A stretch of 64,000 nucleotides of DNA. Origin: Yoonia sp034652275. GTDB lineage: Bacteria > Pseudomonadota > Alphaproteobacteria > Rhodobacterales > Rhodobacteraceae. The translations under genes and the position numbers were made by a program. Below, in pieces: positions 27,548 through 36,425 of the stretch. Within the stretch, counting starts at the first letter, position 1, and the number at the start of each line of letters is the position of its first letter. Below the pieces are notes generated by a model. It did not search any database, was not told where the DNA came from, and saw only the letters and a program-made list of their open reading frames with translations. Where the stretch lies: positions 310,001 to 374,000 of the forward strand of contig NZ_JAXIWG010000001.1 of assembly GCF_034652275.1 (NCBI RefSeq). The letters are read 5' to 3'.

Positions 27548-28374
27548 TCACGCGCTTTGCGCCGTCTCCGACGGGGCCGCTGCATCTGGGGCATGCCTAT
27601 TCCGCGATCCTTGCGCATGATATGGCGCGCGCGGCGGGTGAGCAATTCCTGCTCCGGATCGAAGATATCGACCAGACCCGCGCGCGCCCGCAATGGGAAG
27701 CGCAGATTTACGACGATCTGGCATGGCTCGGCCTGACATGGGACGGCGCTGTGCTGCGCCAATCGGACCGGATGGGCACCTATTACGGCGTAATCGACGA
27801 TCTGTGGCGCAAGGGACATTTGTACATCTGCACCTGCACGCGGCGCGATATTCAGGCCGCGTTAAGCGCGCCGCAGGAAGGTGCCCCGCTCGGTCCCGAC
27901 GGGTTGATCTATCCCGGCACCTGCAAAGGGCAGCGCGGCGATGCAGCACAGCCCCCGCGCGATGCGGTGCTGCGCTTTGATCTGGATACATTGCCACATG
28001 AAGTCTTCTCTTTTGAAAACAACGGGATGCAGGTTGATGTGACGCCTGATGACCTGCGCCGCGACGTGGGCGATTTCGTGATCGGGCGCAAGGACAGCGG
28101 CACGTCCTATCACCTCAGTGTGGTGATCGACGATGCGGAACAGGGTATCACAGACGTCGTGCGCGGCGAGGATCTGGCAGAGGCGACGCAAATCCATGTG
28201 GCCTTGCAACGTCTGCTGGGCCTGCCGACGCCGCGCTACCACCATCACAAACTGATCCGCGATGACGCGGGCAAACGCCTTGCCAAGCGCGACGACGCCA
28301 AAGCCATCGCCAAATTCCGCGCGGAAGGTGCCAGCCCCGAAGGTATCAGGCGGATGGTGGGGTTGACGCCATAG
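27544..28374 (+). CDS. gluQ: glutamyl-Q tRNA(Asp) synthetase
   Basis: Attaches glutamate to queuosine in the anticodon of tRNA-Asp. The 276-residue product is a truncated GluRS: it has the HIGH-like HLGH in APSPTGPLHLGHAYSA, the zinc site ICTCTRRD...YPGTCKG, and a KMSKS-like GKRLAKRDDA, but no anticodon-binding domain. Start ATG 27544 overlaps the trmFO stop. The last 29 bp overlap hisI on the other strand. Confidence 0.92.
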   Translation: MITRFAPSPTGPLHLGHAYSAILAHDMARAAGEQFLLRIEDIDQTRARPQWEAQIYDDLAWLGLTWDGAVLRQSDRMGTYYGVIDDLWRKGHLYICTCTRRDIQAALSAPQEGAPLGPDGLIYPGTCKGQRGDAAQPPRDAVLRFDLDTLPHEVFSFENNGMQVDVTPDDLRRDVGDFVIGRKDSGTSYHLSVVIDDAEQGITDVVRGEDLAEATQIHVALQRLLGLPTPRYHHHKLIRDDAGKRLAKRDDAKAIAKFRAEGASPEGIRRMVGLTP

Positions 28375-28723
28375 GCTGCATCAGTTCGACCTCGTCACCC
28401 GCGCGCACGGCGGTATAGAAACACGACCGCCGACCCGTGTGGCAGGCAGGTCCGGTCTGGTTGACCGTCACCAGCACGCAATCGCGGTCGCAATCGACGC
28501 GGAAATCGACCAGTTCCTGCACATGCCCGCTGGTGTCGCCCTTGACCCAGAACGCCTGCCGCGAACGTGACCAATAGGTGACGCGGCCCGTTTCCAGCGT
28601 GCGCGCCACCGCATCCGCGTTCATCCAGGCCATCATCAGCACCTCACCCGATGCGGCATCCTGGGCAATTGCAGGGATCAGCCCTGCGTCGTTATATGTC
28701 AGCGTGGATGGATCGAAAGTCAT
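28346..28723 (-). CDS. hisI: phosphoribosyl-AMP cyclohydrolase
   Basis: Third step of histidine synthesis: opens the adenine ring of phosphoribosyl-AMP. The 125-residue stand-alone form (no HisE domain) shows MMAWMNADAVARTLETG, TYWSRSRQAFWVKG, the metal-binding VDCDRDCVLVTV and CHTGRRSCFY. It is isolated from other his genes. Its 3' end overlaps gluQ convergently by 29 bp. Confidence 0.94.
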   Translation of the reverse strand: MTFDPSTLTYNDAGLIPAIAQDAASGEVLMMAWMNADAVARTLETGRVTYWSRSRQAFWVKGDTSGHVQELVDFRVDCDRDCVLVTVNQTGPACHTGRRSCFYTAVRAGDEVELMQPMASTPPSA

Positions 28724-28790
28724 GGGGTTTCCCTTTGCAAGCGGCGTGCAGCGCCCTAACTAGACAGAACAGCACCGAAGGGCAAATGCG

Positions 28791-29237
28791 ATGTCAGCCG
28801 AAACCGACATGATCAAGCTTTACTCCGCGCGCATCCTTGCGCTGGCGGCCGACATGCCGCGCAACACCCGCCTGCCCGCGCCCACGGCCACGGCGAAAAA
28901 GCGCGCGCCGCTGTGCGGGTCGAACGTGACGGTGGATATCGTGGTGCAGGACGGCGTGATCACTGATTACGGGCAGGATGTGAAAGCCTGCGCCCTCGGC
29001 CAAGCGGCGGCGGCCGTGGTTGGCGGCGCTATCGTCGGGCTGACCGAGGATCAGGTACAGGCGGGGCGCGATGCCTTGCTTGCGATGCTGAAATCGGACG
29101 GCCCCGTGCCTGCGGCCCCCTTTGACGGGCTGGCCGTGCTGGAACCCGCGCGCGATTACAAGAACCGCCATGCGTCTATCATGCTGGCGTTCGATGCGAC
29201 GCTGGATGCGCTGCAAACCGCCAAAGCCCGCGCATAA
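28791..29237 (+). CDS. SufU/NifU-N-like iron-sulfur scaffold protein
   Basis: A 148-residue protein of the IscU-like NifU N-terminal family. Three putative cluster or zinc ligand positions are seen: APLCGSNVTVDI, KACALGQAAAAV, and a third position near NRHASIMLAFDA, where the canonical Cys appears replaced. Many alphaproteobacteria carry this shortened scaffold, annotated simply as iron-sulfur cluster assembly scaffold. No partner suf or isc genes are adjacent. A GC hairpin (29243-29249 with 29267-29273) follows the stop and may terminate it. Confidence 0.75.
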   Translation: MSAETDMIKLYSARILALAADMPRNTRLPAPTATAKKRAPLCGSNVTVDIVVQDGVITDYGQDVKACALGQAAAAVVGGAIVGLTEDQVQAGRDALLAMLKSDGPVPAAPFDGLAVLEPARDYKNRHASIMLAFDATLDALQTAKARA

Positions 29238-29394
29238 AAAAACCGCCGCACATCCGGGACAGGATGGCGGCGGCGAGTTTTGCGGCGGTCTGGTCCTAAG
29301 GCATCAGCAAGAGGCAAATCCGTGATGTCAGGCGGGGTAAATTCATTGCAGTGTGGGACAGGCAATGGTGCGGACCAGACCGCCGCGCGGCAGG

Positions 29395-29517
29395 TCAGAC
29401 AGGCCCGGGCAAGGCCAATCCGACAAACAACAAAACCATCAGGGCGACAATGCCCAAGGCATCCCCGATCAGCGTGTGACGCGAACGGATCAGAATGGTT
29501 GTAATTTCTTTCGCCAT
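29395..29517 (-). CDS. 40-residue single-pass membrane protein
   Basis: A short gene in the 380-bp gap between the SufU-like gene and recG. The product begins MAKEITTILIRSRHTL, then has a hydrophobic helix (about residues 22-36, IVALMVLLFVGLALP), ending PGPV. A ribosome site AAGGGA lies about 8 nt before the ATG, and charged residues precede the helix, which predicts a cytoplasmic N-terminus. I recall similar short DxLG...GLxLP proteins in Rhodobacterales but cannot name a family. The rest of the gap (29238-29394 and 29518-29620) holds only a possible terminator and an AT-rich stretch that may carry its promoter. Confidence 0.6.
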   Translation of the reverse strand: MAKEITTILIRSRHTLIGDALGIVALMVLLFVGLALPGPV

Positions 29518-29620
29518 GTCAGTGTTCCCTTAATGTTCCGTTGCCACTTTGTTCTCATATTGATTCGTATCTGTAAAGAACTTTTTAAGAACATTTTGTA
29601 TCAAGGGGTGTGGTTTCGGC

Positions 29621-31711
29621 CTAACCGACTGAAATCAAACGGATCGCGCGATCCTGTTCCAACAGCCACAGCAGGGTCCGGGCCGCCTGCCCGCGCGGTG
29701 TTTGCAGGTCGGGGTCATCATGCAGCAGCTTGCGCGCGTCCGATTGTGCCACGGCCATCAGCCCTGCCTGCCGTTCAAGATCGGCAATCCGGAACCGTGG
29801 CAGGCCCGATTGCGCGGTGCCGATCACATCGCCCGCGCCGCGCATCATCAGGTCCTCTTCAGAGATGCGGAACCCATCCTCGGTCTCGCGCAGGATTTCC
29901 AGCCGCTTGCGGCCGTTCTCGGTCAACGGTGGCTGATAGATCAACAGGCAGGTCGAGGCCGCCGCCCCGCGCCCCACGCGGCCGCGCAGCTGGTGCAATT
30001 GCGCCAGTCCGAAGCTTTCCGCGCCTTCGATCATCATGATGCTCGCATTTGGCACGTTTACGCCCACCTCGATCACGGTCGTGGCCACCAGCACGCGGGT
30101 TTCGCCGCTGACGAAGCGTGCCATGGCCGCATCCTTTTCGGCGACGGGCATCTGGCCATGCACCAACCCCACGACGCCGTCACCCAAGGCCGCGCGCAGG
30201 CGCTTGAACCGCTCCTCGGCGGCGGTCATCTCGATGACCTCGCTTTCCTCGACCAGCGGGCAGACCCAATAGGCCTGCCGCCCGTCCGCCACAGCGGCGC
30301 GCAGTTTGGCCACAACCTCGTCCATCCGCGCGGCGGACACGAGCGCTGTCTGCACCGGTTTGCGACCGGGCGGTTTTTCATCCAGCACCGACACATCCAT
30401 ATCGCCATATTGCGCGAGCGCGAGTGACCGCGGGATCGGCGTCGCCGTCATCACCAGCACATCGACGGCGCGGCCCTTGGCGCCCAGTTCCATGCGTTGC
30501 GCCACCCCGAAGCGGTGCTGTTCGTCGATCACCGCCAGCCGCAGGTCATGGAAATGCACGTCTTTCTGGAACACCGCATGGGTGCCGACAAGGATCTGGA
30601 TCTCGCCCTGCGCAAGGGCGGCGAGTTTGGCGGCACGTTCGCTCCCCTTGTCGCGGCCTGTCAGCACGGCAAGCCGGACACCGGCGGCGGCGGCCAAAGG
30701 TTCCAGCCCCGCATAATGCTGCCGCGCGAGGATTTCGGTCGGGGCCATCATCACGCCCTGCCCGCCCGATTCCACGACCTGCAACAGCGCCATCATCGCA
30801 ACCAGCGTCTTGCCGGACCCGACATCGCCCTGCAGCAGACGGTTCATCCGCAAAGGTGCGGCCAGATCGGCCCCGATTTCGGCAATGGCGCGGGTTTGCG
30901 CGCCGGTCGGGCTGTAAGGCAAGGCGCCCAGCACGCGGGTTTGCAGCCGTCCGTCGCCGGCCGATGCAGCGCCTTTGCCGCGCCGCGCGGTCGCGCGCGC
31001 CAAGGCCAGCGTGATCTGATGCGCCATCAATTCGTCATAGGCCAGCCGCGCGCGTGCGGGATGATGCGGCGAAAGATCGACCGGCGATAGCGGGTTATGC
31101 ACCTGATGCAGCGCCTGCGCCCAATCGGGCCAGCCTTCGCGCGCTTTTTGGGCGGGGTCGATCCAGTCGGGCAAATCTGGCAGCAGGGCCAGTGCCGACC
31201 GTGTCGCTTTCCACATCGCCTTTTGCGTCAGGCCCGCGTGCAGCGGATAGACGGGTTCAAACGCGGGGATCGTATCAGCCTCGACCGGGGGCAGCACATG
31301 ATCAGGATGCACGATCTGCGCGATCCCGTCGAAAAGTTCGAGCTTGCCCGACACAACCCGCCGCTGGCCCGTCGGCAGCAGTTTCTGCAGATAGTCGCCG
31401 CGCACATGGAAAAACACGAGCTGGAAGGACGTTTCCGCATCCTGCACCGTGACGCGGTAGGGTTTTCCCTTGGATTTGGGCGGCATATGCAGGCCGACTG
31501 TGACCTCGACCGTGACAACGCAAGGCGCGATCACCTCGCGGATGGAGGCACGGCGGCGGCGGTCCACGCCGGACATCGGCAAGGTCAGCAGCAGGTCAGC
31601 CGGTTTCGCGATGCCCGCGTCCGTCATGACCTGCGCGGTCTTGGCCCCCACCCCGTCCAGCCGCGTGAGCGTGCCGAACAGCGGGAAAAGCGCCTCTGGC
31701 CGGCCGGTCAT
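29621..31711 (-). CDS. recG: ATP-dependent DNA helicase RecG
   Basis: Branch-migration helicase that remodels stalled forks and Holliday junctions. 696 residues, full length: N-terminal wedge/OB domain (about 55-150), then the helicase motor with Walker A QGDVGSGKTLVAMMA, DEQH box VIDEQHRFGV, TATPIPRSLAL and motif VI HQLRGRVGRGA. It begins inside the ligA stop (4-nt overlap), so recG follows ligA in one operon. Confidence 0.97.
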   Translation of the reverse strand: MTGRPEALFPLFGTLTRLDGVGAKTAQVMTDAGIAKPADLLLTLPMSGVDRRRRASIREVIAPCVVTVEVTVGLHMPPKSKGKPYRVTVQDAETSFQLVFFHVRGDYLQKLLPTGQRRVVSGKLELFDGIAQIVHPDHVLPPVEADTIPAFEPVYPLHAGLTQKAMWKATRSALALLPDLPDWIDPAQKAREGWPDWAQALHQVHNPLSPVDLSPHHPARARLAYDELMAHQITLALARATARRGKGAASAGDGRLQTRVLGALPYSPTGAQTRAIAEIGADLAAPLRMNRLLQGDVGSGKTLVAMMALLQVVESGGQGVMMAPTEILARQHYAGLEPLAAAAGVRLAVLTGRDKGSERAAKLAALAQGEIQILVGTHAVFQKDVHFHDLRLAVIDEQHRFGVAQRMELGAKGRAVDVLVMTATPIPRSLALAQYGDMDVSVLDEKPPGRKPVQTALVSAARMDEVVAKLRAAVADGRQAYWVCPLVEESEVIEMTAAEERFKRLRAALGDGVVGLVHGQMPVAEKDAAMARFVSGETRVLVATTVIEVGVNVPNASIMMIEGAESFGLAQLHQLRGRVGRGAAASTCLLIYQPPLTENGRKRLEILRETEDGFRISEEDLMMRGAGDVIGTAQSGLPRFRIADLERQAGLMAVAQSDARKLLHDDPDLQTPRGQAARTLLWLLEQDRAIRLISVG

Positions 31712-33849
31712 GCGGGGCCGATCAGCGCAAGCCAGCCGTCCTCGTCCATGGTGCGGATGCCAAGCGCTTCGGCCTTGGCGGCCTTGGACCCGGCCCCCGG
31801 CCCCGCGACAAGGATGTCGGTCTTGGCGCTGACCGATCCCGCGACCTTGGCGCCAAGGGATTCCGCGCGCGCCTTGGCCTCTGCCCGTGTCATCTTTTCC
31901 AGCGTGCCGGTGAAAACAATGGTCAGGCCGGACACGGGGCTGTCGGTGGCGACCTTGGGCGCGTCCTGCACGTCAAGTTCGGCGACGAGCGCGGTGATGG
32001 ACGCGGCCTCTGACGGGTTCTGCAGCGTCGTGATCAGCGACGTGGCCATCACGGCACCCACGCCATCAATGCTGGTCAGTTCGTCCCACGCGGGGCCCTG
32101 CCCGATTTCGGCCTCTTGCATGGCTGTCGCAAAGGCGGTCCATGACCCGTAATGACTGGCCAAAAGGGCGGCCGAGCTTTCGCCCACATGCCGGATCCCC
32201 AGCGCATAGATCAGCCGGTTGAGCGGGATCGCGCGTTTGTCGTCGATGGCGGCAAAGAGGTTGTCGGCGCTTTTGGCGCCCCAGCCTTCGCGGTTTTTCA
32301 GCTGTTGCAGCCCCTGCCCATAGCGCGCGCGCAGGGTGAAAATATCGACCGGCGTTGTGATCCAGCCATCGGCGTGGAACTGTTCGACCTGTTTGGCGCC
32401 CAGCCCTTCGATGTCAAAGGCCGCGCGTGATACGAAATGTTTCAGCCTTTCAACGGCTTGCGCGGGGCAGATCAAGCCGCCGGTGCAGCGGCGCACCGCA
32501 TCGCCCGGTTCGCGGATCGCGGGTGATCCGCAGTCGGGGCAGATGTCGGGGAACTGAAAGGGGGTGGTATCTGCGGGCCTGCGCGCAAGGTCCACATCCT
32601 TGATCTTGGGGATAACGTCACCCGCGCGGTAGACCTGCACAAGGTCACCCACGCGGATGTCACGGCCATCGCGGATGGGTTGGCCATCGCCGCCGCGCCC
32701 TGCGATGTAATCTTCGTTATGCAACGTCGCGTTGGATACGACCACACCGCCGACCGTCACCGGCGCAAGCCGTGCCACGGGTGACAGCGCGCCTGTGCGC
32801 CCGACCTGAATGTCGATGGCATCCAGCGTGGTCCAGGCCAGTTCGGCAGGGAATTTGTGGGCGATTGCCCATCGTGGCGTTGTCGAGCGGAACCCCAGCC
32901 GCTGTTGCAGCGCCAGATCGTCGATTTTGTAGACGACGCCGTCGATATCATAGCCGAGGCTGGCGCGCTGTGCTTCTATTTTGGTGTAGATTGCAATCAG
33001 ATCGGCGGGGGTGTCGCAGGTTGCGGTTAGCGGGTTGGTCACGAACCCCAATTCCGCCAGTCGCGCGATCGCCCCCGACTGGGTCGCGGCCAAAGGGGCC
33101 GAAAGTTCGCCCCAGGCATAGGCGAAGAAACGCAAAGGCCGCGCGGCGGTGATGCTGGCGTCAAGCTGGCGCAAGGAGCCTGCTGCGGCATTGCGCGGAT
33201 TGGCGAAAGTTTTGCCACCCTTTTCGGCCTGCCGCGCATTGAGGGCCGCGAAATCATCATGGCTCATATAGACTTCGCCGCGCACTTCCAGCACGGCGGG
33301 GGCGCCTGTTAGCTGCTGGGGAATATCGGTGATGGTGCGCGCATTGGCGGTGACGTTTTCGCCCACCGCGCCGTCGCCGCGCGTTGCGGCCTGCACCAAG
33401 GCGCCATTCTCATAGCGCAGCGACAGTGACAGCCCGTCGATCTTGGGCTCGGCGGTGTAGCGCAAAGGCTGGTCCGCGGTCAGCCCCAAGTATTTGCGCA
33501 CCCGTTCGTCGAAATCGGCGACATCGTCATCGCTGAACGCATTGCCCAGCGACAGCATCCGCACCGCATGCGGCACCTTGCCGAATCCATCCGCCACCGC
33601 CGCGCCGATCTGCTCGCTCGGGCTGTCGGCGCGTTTGAGGTCCGGAAAGCGATCCTCGATCGCAGCGTTGCGCTGTTTCAGCGCGTCATAGTCGGCATCG
33701 CTGATGTAAGGCGCATCATCGCGGTGATAGGCGGTATTGGCCTGCTGCAAAGCATCCGACAGCCGCGCGAGTTCCATAACCGCATCGGCCTGCGTCAAAT
33801 CCGCAACCGCAATTGTTGCGGTGTCCTGATCCTGTCCTGTCCGGCTCAC
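31708..33849 (-). CDS. ligA: NAD-dependent DNA ligase
   Basis: Essential replicative ligase. The adenylation lysine is in AEPKIDGLSLSLRYENG (about residue 136). OB fold, the four-Cys zinc finger CPDCGSPAI...RRCTGGLICPAQ, HhH repeats and a C-terminal BRCT domain (SGLTIVFTGTLEKMTRAEAK) follow in order. The start is uncertain: GTG 33849 (with GGGGG about 6 nt before it, 713 residues) fits family length best; ATGs at 33864 and 33876 are alternatives, and a plausible promoter (TTGGCG-N16-CTATCT) lies just before them. It sits between ctrA and recG on the same strand. Confidence 0.94.
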   Translation of the reverse strand: MSRTGQDQDTATIAVADLTQADAVMELARLSDALQQANTAYHRDDAPYISDADYDALKQRNAAIEDRFPDLKRADSPSEQIGAAVADGFGKVPHAVRMLSLGNAFSDDDVADFDERVRKYLGLTADQPLRYTAEPKIDGLSLSLRYENGALVQAATRGDGAVGENVTANARTITDIPQQLTGAPAVLEVRGEVYMSHDDFAALNARQAEKGGKTFANPRNAAAGSLRQLDASITAARPLRFFAYAWGELSAPLAATQSGAIARLAELGFVTNPLTATCDTPADLIAIYTKIEAQRASLGYDIDGVVYKIDDLALQQRLGFRSTTPRWAIAHKFPAELAWTTLDAIDIQVGRTGALSPVARLAPVTVGGVVVSNATLHNEDYIAGRGGDGQPIRDGRDIRVGDLVQVYRAGDVIPKIKDVDLARRPADTTPFQFPDICPDCGSPAIREPGDAVRRCTGGLICPAQAVERLKHFVSRAAFDIEGLGAKQVEQFHADGWITTPVDIFTLRARYGQGLQQLKNREGWGAKSADNLFAAIDDKRAIPLNRLIYALGIRHVGESSAALLASHYGSWTAFATAMQEAEIGQGPAWDELTSIDGVGAVMATSLITTLQNPSEAASITALVAELDVQDAPKVATDSPVSGLTIVFTGTLEKMTRAEAKARAESLGAKVAGSVSAKTDILVAGPGAGSKAAKAEALGIRTMDEDGWLALIGPA

Positions 33850-33952
33850 CGCCTGCCCCCACATGCCGCGCGTCATCAGTTGCGCGCCAGATAGTGTTAC
33901 GCAGCCCGCCCGCCAAGGTCCAGCCGGCAAAGCCGCGCCCCGGCGGTGACGG

Positions 33953-34666
33953 TCAGGCGCCGACGGCAAGCTTGGTGGCGGCTTTCACCGGTTCGGGATC
34001 GCGCAGCACATACCCGCGCCCCCAGACGGTTTCGATGTTGTTTTCGCCATCGGCGGCCTCGGACAGTTTCTTGCGCAGCTTGCAGATGAACACGTCGATG
34101 ATTTTCAGCTCGGGTTCGTCCATTCCGCCGTAAAGATGGTTGAGGAACATTTCTTTCGTCAGTGTCGTGCCTTTGCGCAGGGATAGAAGTTCCAGCATCT
34201 GGTATTCCTTGCCGGTCAGATGCACGGTGTTGCCTGCCACTTCGACAGTTTTGGCGTCAAGATTCACGGCAATCTGTCCGGTCCGGATGATCGACTGCGC
34301 ATGGCCTTTGGACCGGCGGATGATCGCATGGATACGCGCGACCAGTTCTTCGCGGTGGAACGGTTTGGTCAGGTAATCATCCGCGCCAAAGCCAAAGCTT
34401 TTCAGCTTGCTTTCGGTGCCGTCATCCCCCGTCAGAATCAGGATCGGCGTGTCGATCCGGCTCAGCCGCAATTGGCGCAATACTTCATGCCCATTCATAT
34501 CCGGCAGGTTCAGATCCAGAAGGATCAGATCGTAATCATAAAGCTTTGCCAGATCGATCCCTTCTTCGCCGAGGTCCGTGGTATAGACGTTCAAATTGGC
34601 ATGGGTCAGCATCAGTTCGATGCTTTTGGCCGTTGTCGGGTCATCTTCGACAAGAAGGACGCGCAT
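33953..34666 (-). CDS. ctrA: cell-cycle response regulator CtrA
   Basis: OmpR-type response regulator of 237 residues. The receiver domain has the acidic pocket VEDDP and phospho-acceptor Asp51 in LILLDLNLPDMNG; the winged-helix domain ends in the near-invariant KLRKKLSEAADGENNIETVWGRGYVL region. The protein controls division, motility and, in Rhodobacterales, gene transfer agent genes; it is phosphorylated through CckA and ChpT (chpT is at 56289). Its inhibitor gene sciP lies 90 bp upstream on the same strand. Confidence 0.97.
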   Translation of the reverse strand: MRVLLVEDDPTTAKSIELMLTHANLNVYTTDLGEEGIDLAKLYDYDLILLDLNLPDMNGHEVLRQLRLSRIDTPILILTGDDGTESKLKSFGFGADDYLTKPFHREELVARIHAIIRRSKGHAQSIIRTGQIAVNLDAKTVEVAGNTVHLTGKEYQMLELLSLRKGTTLTKEMFLNHLYGGMDEPELKIIDVFICKLRKKLSEAADGENNIETVWGRGYVLRDPEPVKAATKLAVGA

Positions 34667-34714
34667 AGGGATTCTCCACTCTGACTGGTACGCCTCATCT
34701 TTTGCCGAAAAAGG

Positions 34715-34729
34715 TTAATCACACGTTAC
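34715..34729. promoter_or_regulatory. candidate CtrA box upstream of ctrA
   Basis: TTAA-TCACACG-TTAC, one mismatch from the known CtrA consensus TTAA-N7-TTAA, 49 bp before the ctrA start. It fits autoregulation as in Caulobacter. A weaker TTAA-N7-TATA is at 34757-34771, inside the sciP 3' end. Confidence 0.45.
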
Positions 34730-34756
34730 CGGCATAGAACAATTTAGGAATACGCG

Positions 34757-35035
34757 TTAAGGTTGTCTATACCTTTGCAAGGCTGTCGCCTTAAGTGCAG
34801 CCTCGCCATGGGTGACGACAGCGGTTTCCCATGCGGCGATTTCTTCCTCGGACAAAGTGTAGGTTTCCATCGCCTCCGCGCGCGAGATCAGCCCATAAGT
34901 GACCGCGCGTACGACAGCCGCCTTGCGCGATGCGACCCAGCGGCTGGTCGTCTTGTCGGGCAGGTCGGCCCGTGTCATGGTGGACCCGTCCGGCAAAGTG
35001 ACGGCACGCGGACCTTCGATTTTTCGCAAATACAT
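34757..35035 (-). CDS. sciP: CtrA inhibitor SciP (DUF1153)
   Basis: A 92-residue helix-turn-helix protein that in Caulobacter binds CtrA and blocks its transcriptional activation. The signature is nearly complete: MYLRKIEGPRAVTLPDGS, LPDKTTSRWVASRKAAVVRAV, GLISRAEAMETYTLSEEEI and GEAALKATALQRYRQ. Its position directly before ctrA, same strand, supports the name. AAAGGGG lies about 9 nt upstream of the ATG. Confidence 0.93.
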   Translation of the reverse strand: MYLRKIEGPRAVTLPDGSTMTRADLPDKTTSRWVASRKAAVVRAVTYGLISRAEAMETYTLSEEEIAAWETAVVTHGEAALKATALQRYRQP

Positions 35036-35165
35036 CAGGCACCCCTTTCCGGAAACTCCCGCAGGTGTTATGCGGCGCGGGACTTAACGAGAGGTGTAAC
35101 CGCACCTTGAGAATGCATAGCATTTTCCTATATTTCGAACTGTTCCCGAAGCAACGGACCCCGCC

Positions 35166-36305
35166 ATGCCCCTCGAAGCCCCGATCAATTCGCTTGGTTT
35201 TGCCAAGGCCCCCGCCGATACCCGCGTCGTTGTCGCGATGTCGGGCGGTGTGGATTCATCCGTTGTGGCGGCAAAACTGGCCGAAGAAGGCTATGATGTC
35301 GTGGGTGTGACCTTGCAGCTTTACGACCACGGCGCGGCGCTCGCCAAAAAGGGCGCCTGTTGCGCGGGCCGCGACATCCACGATGCGCGTCGTGTGGCCG
35401 AGGAGATGGGTTTTCCGCATTACGTGCTGGATTACGAAAACACCTTCCGCGAAGCGGTGATGGACGAATTCGCCGACAGCTATCTGGGCGGTGCGACCCC
35501 TGTGCCTTGCATTCGCTGCAACGAGCGTGTGAAATTCAAGGACCTGCTGCAGACCGCCCGCGATCTGGACGCCGATTGCATGGCGACCGGCCATTACATC
35601 CAGCGCAAGATGGGTGCGGCTGGCGCCGAACTGCATAGCGCGGCGGATGCGTCCAAGGATCAAAGCTATTTCCTGTTCTCGACCACGCAGGAACAGCTTG
35701 ATTATCTACGCTTTCCGCTGGGCCATCACAAAAGCAAGGATGAAACCCGCGCTTTGGCTGCCAAATACGGGCTTAGCGTGGCGGACAAGCCCGACAGTCA
35801 GGACATCTGTTTTGTCCCCAACGGCGATTATGCCGCCGTGATCGAAAAACTGCGCCCCGGTGCCGCCGCCCCGGGCGAGATCGTCGATATCAACGGGAAG
35901 GTACTGGGCCAGCACAATGGCGTGATCCATTACACCGTTGGCCAGCGGCGCGGGCTTGGTATCGGCGGTCTGGCTGATCCGCTTTATGTTGTCCGGCTGG
36001 ATGTGGACAAAAAGCAGGTGATCGTCGGGCCAAAGGACATGCTGGCCACCCGCCGCGTGCCTTTGCGCGAAATCAACTGGATCGGGGGCGGCCGACTGAC
36101 CGATGTCGCTGAACGGCAGATCGCGGTGCGCGTCCGCTCGACCCGTCCGCCGACCGAGGCGATCCTGCGCCCGATCAACGACACCGAGGCCGAAGTCGAA
36201 CTGCTGGTGGCCGAACAAGGCGTGTCACCCGGACAGGCTTGCGTGTTCTACGATACCGACAGCACGCGGGTTCTGGGCGGCGGCTGGATCTGGCGTGGAC
36301 AGTAG
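35166..36305 (+). CDS. mnmA: tRNA-specific 2-thiouridylase
   Basis: Adds sulfur to U34 of tRNA-Lys, -Glu and -Gln. PP-loop SGGVDSSVVAAKL (about residues 28-40), catalytic cysteines in CIRCNERVKF and SQDICFVPNGDY, the VGQRRGLGI tRNA-binding loop and the C-terminal beta-barrel are visible. 379 residues, full length. Divergent from sciP with about 130 bp between. Confidence 0.96.
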   Translation: MPLEAPINSLGFAKAPADTRVVVAMSGGVDSSVVAAKLAEEGYDVVGVTLQLYDHGAALAKKGACCAGRDIHDARRVAEEMGFPHYVLDYENTFREAVMDEFADSYLGGATPVPCIRCNERVKFKDLLQTARDLDADCMATGHYIQRKMGAAGAELHSAADASKDQSYFLFSTTQEQLDYLRFPLGHHKSKDETRALAAKYGLSVADKPDSQDICFVPNGDYAAVIEKLRPGAAAPGEIVDINGKVLGQHNGVIHYTVGQRRGLGIGGLADPLYVVRLDVDKKQVIVGPKDMLATRRVPLREINWIGGGRLTDVAERQIAVRVRSTRPPTEAILRPINDTEAEVELLVAEQGVSPGQACVFYDTDSTRVLGGGWIWRGQ

Positions 36306-36425
36306 CACTGCGCACTGCGGCACCTGAATCTTGTAAATGTTAACTAAAAGCGGGTTTGACTGGGGCGCCCGTTGACGCTAGGCCATGACGGGACCGATCC
36401 TGTTGTTCTCTGCGAGGGTGCCTCG

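Noticed and set aside
29353..30039. 228-residue plus-strand open frame overlapping recG and the 40-residue gene
   Set aside because: Low-complexity Pro/Arg-rich translation, antisense to recG.
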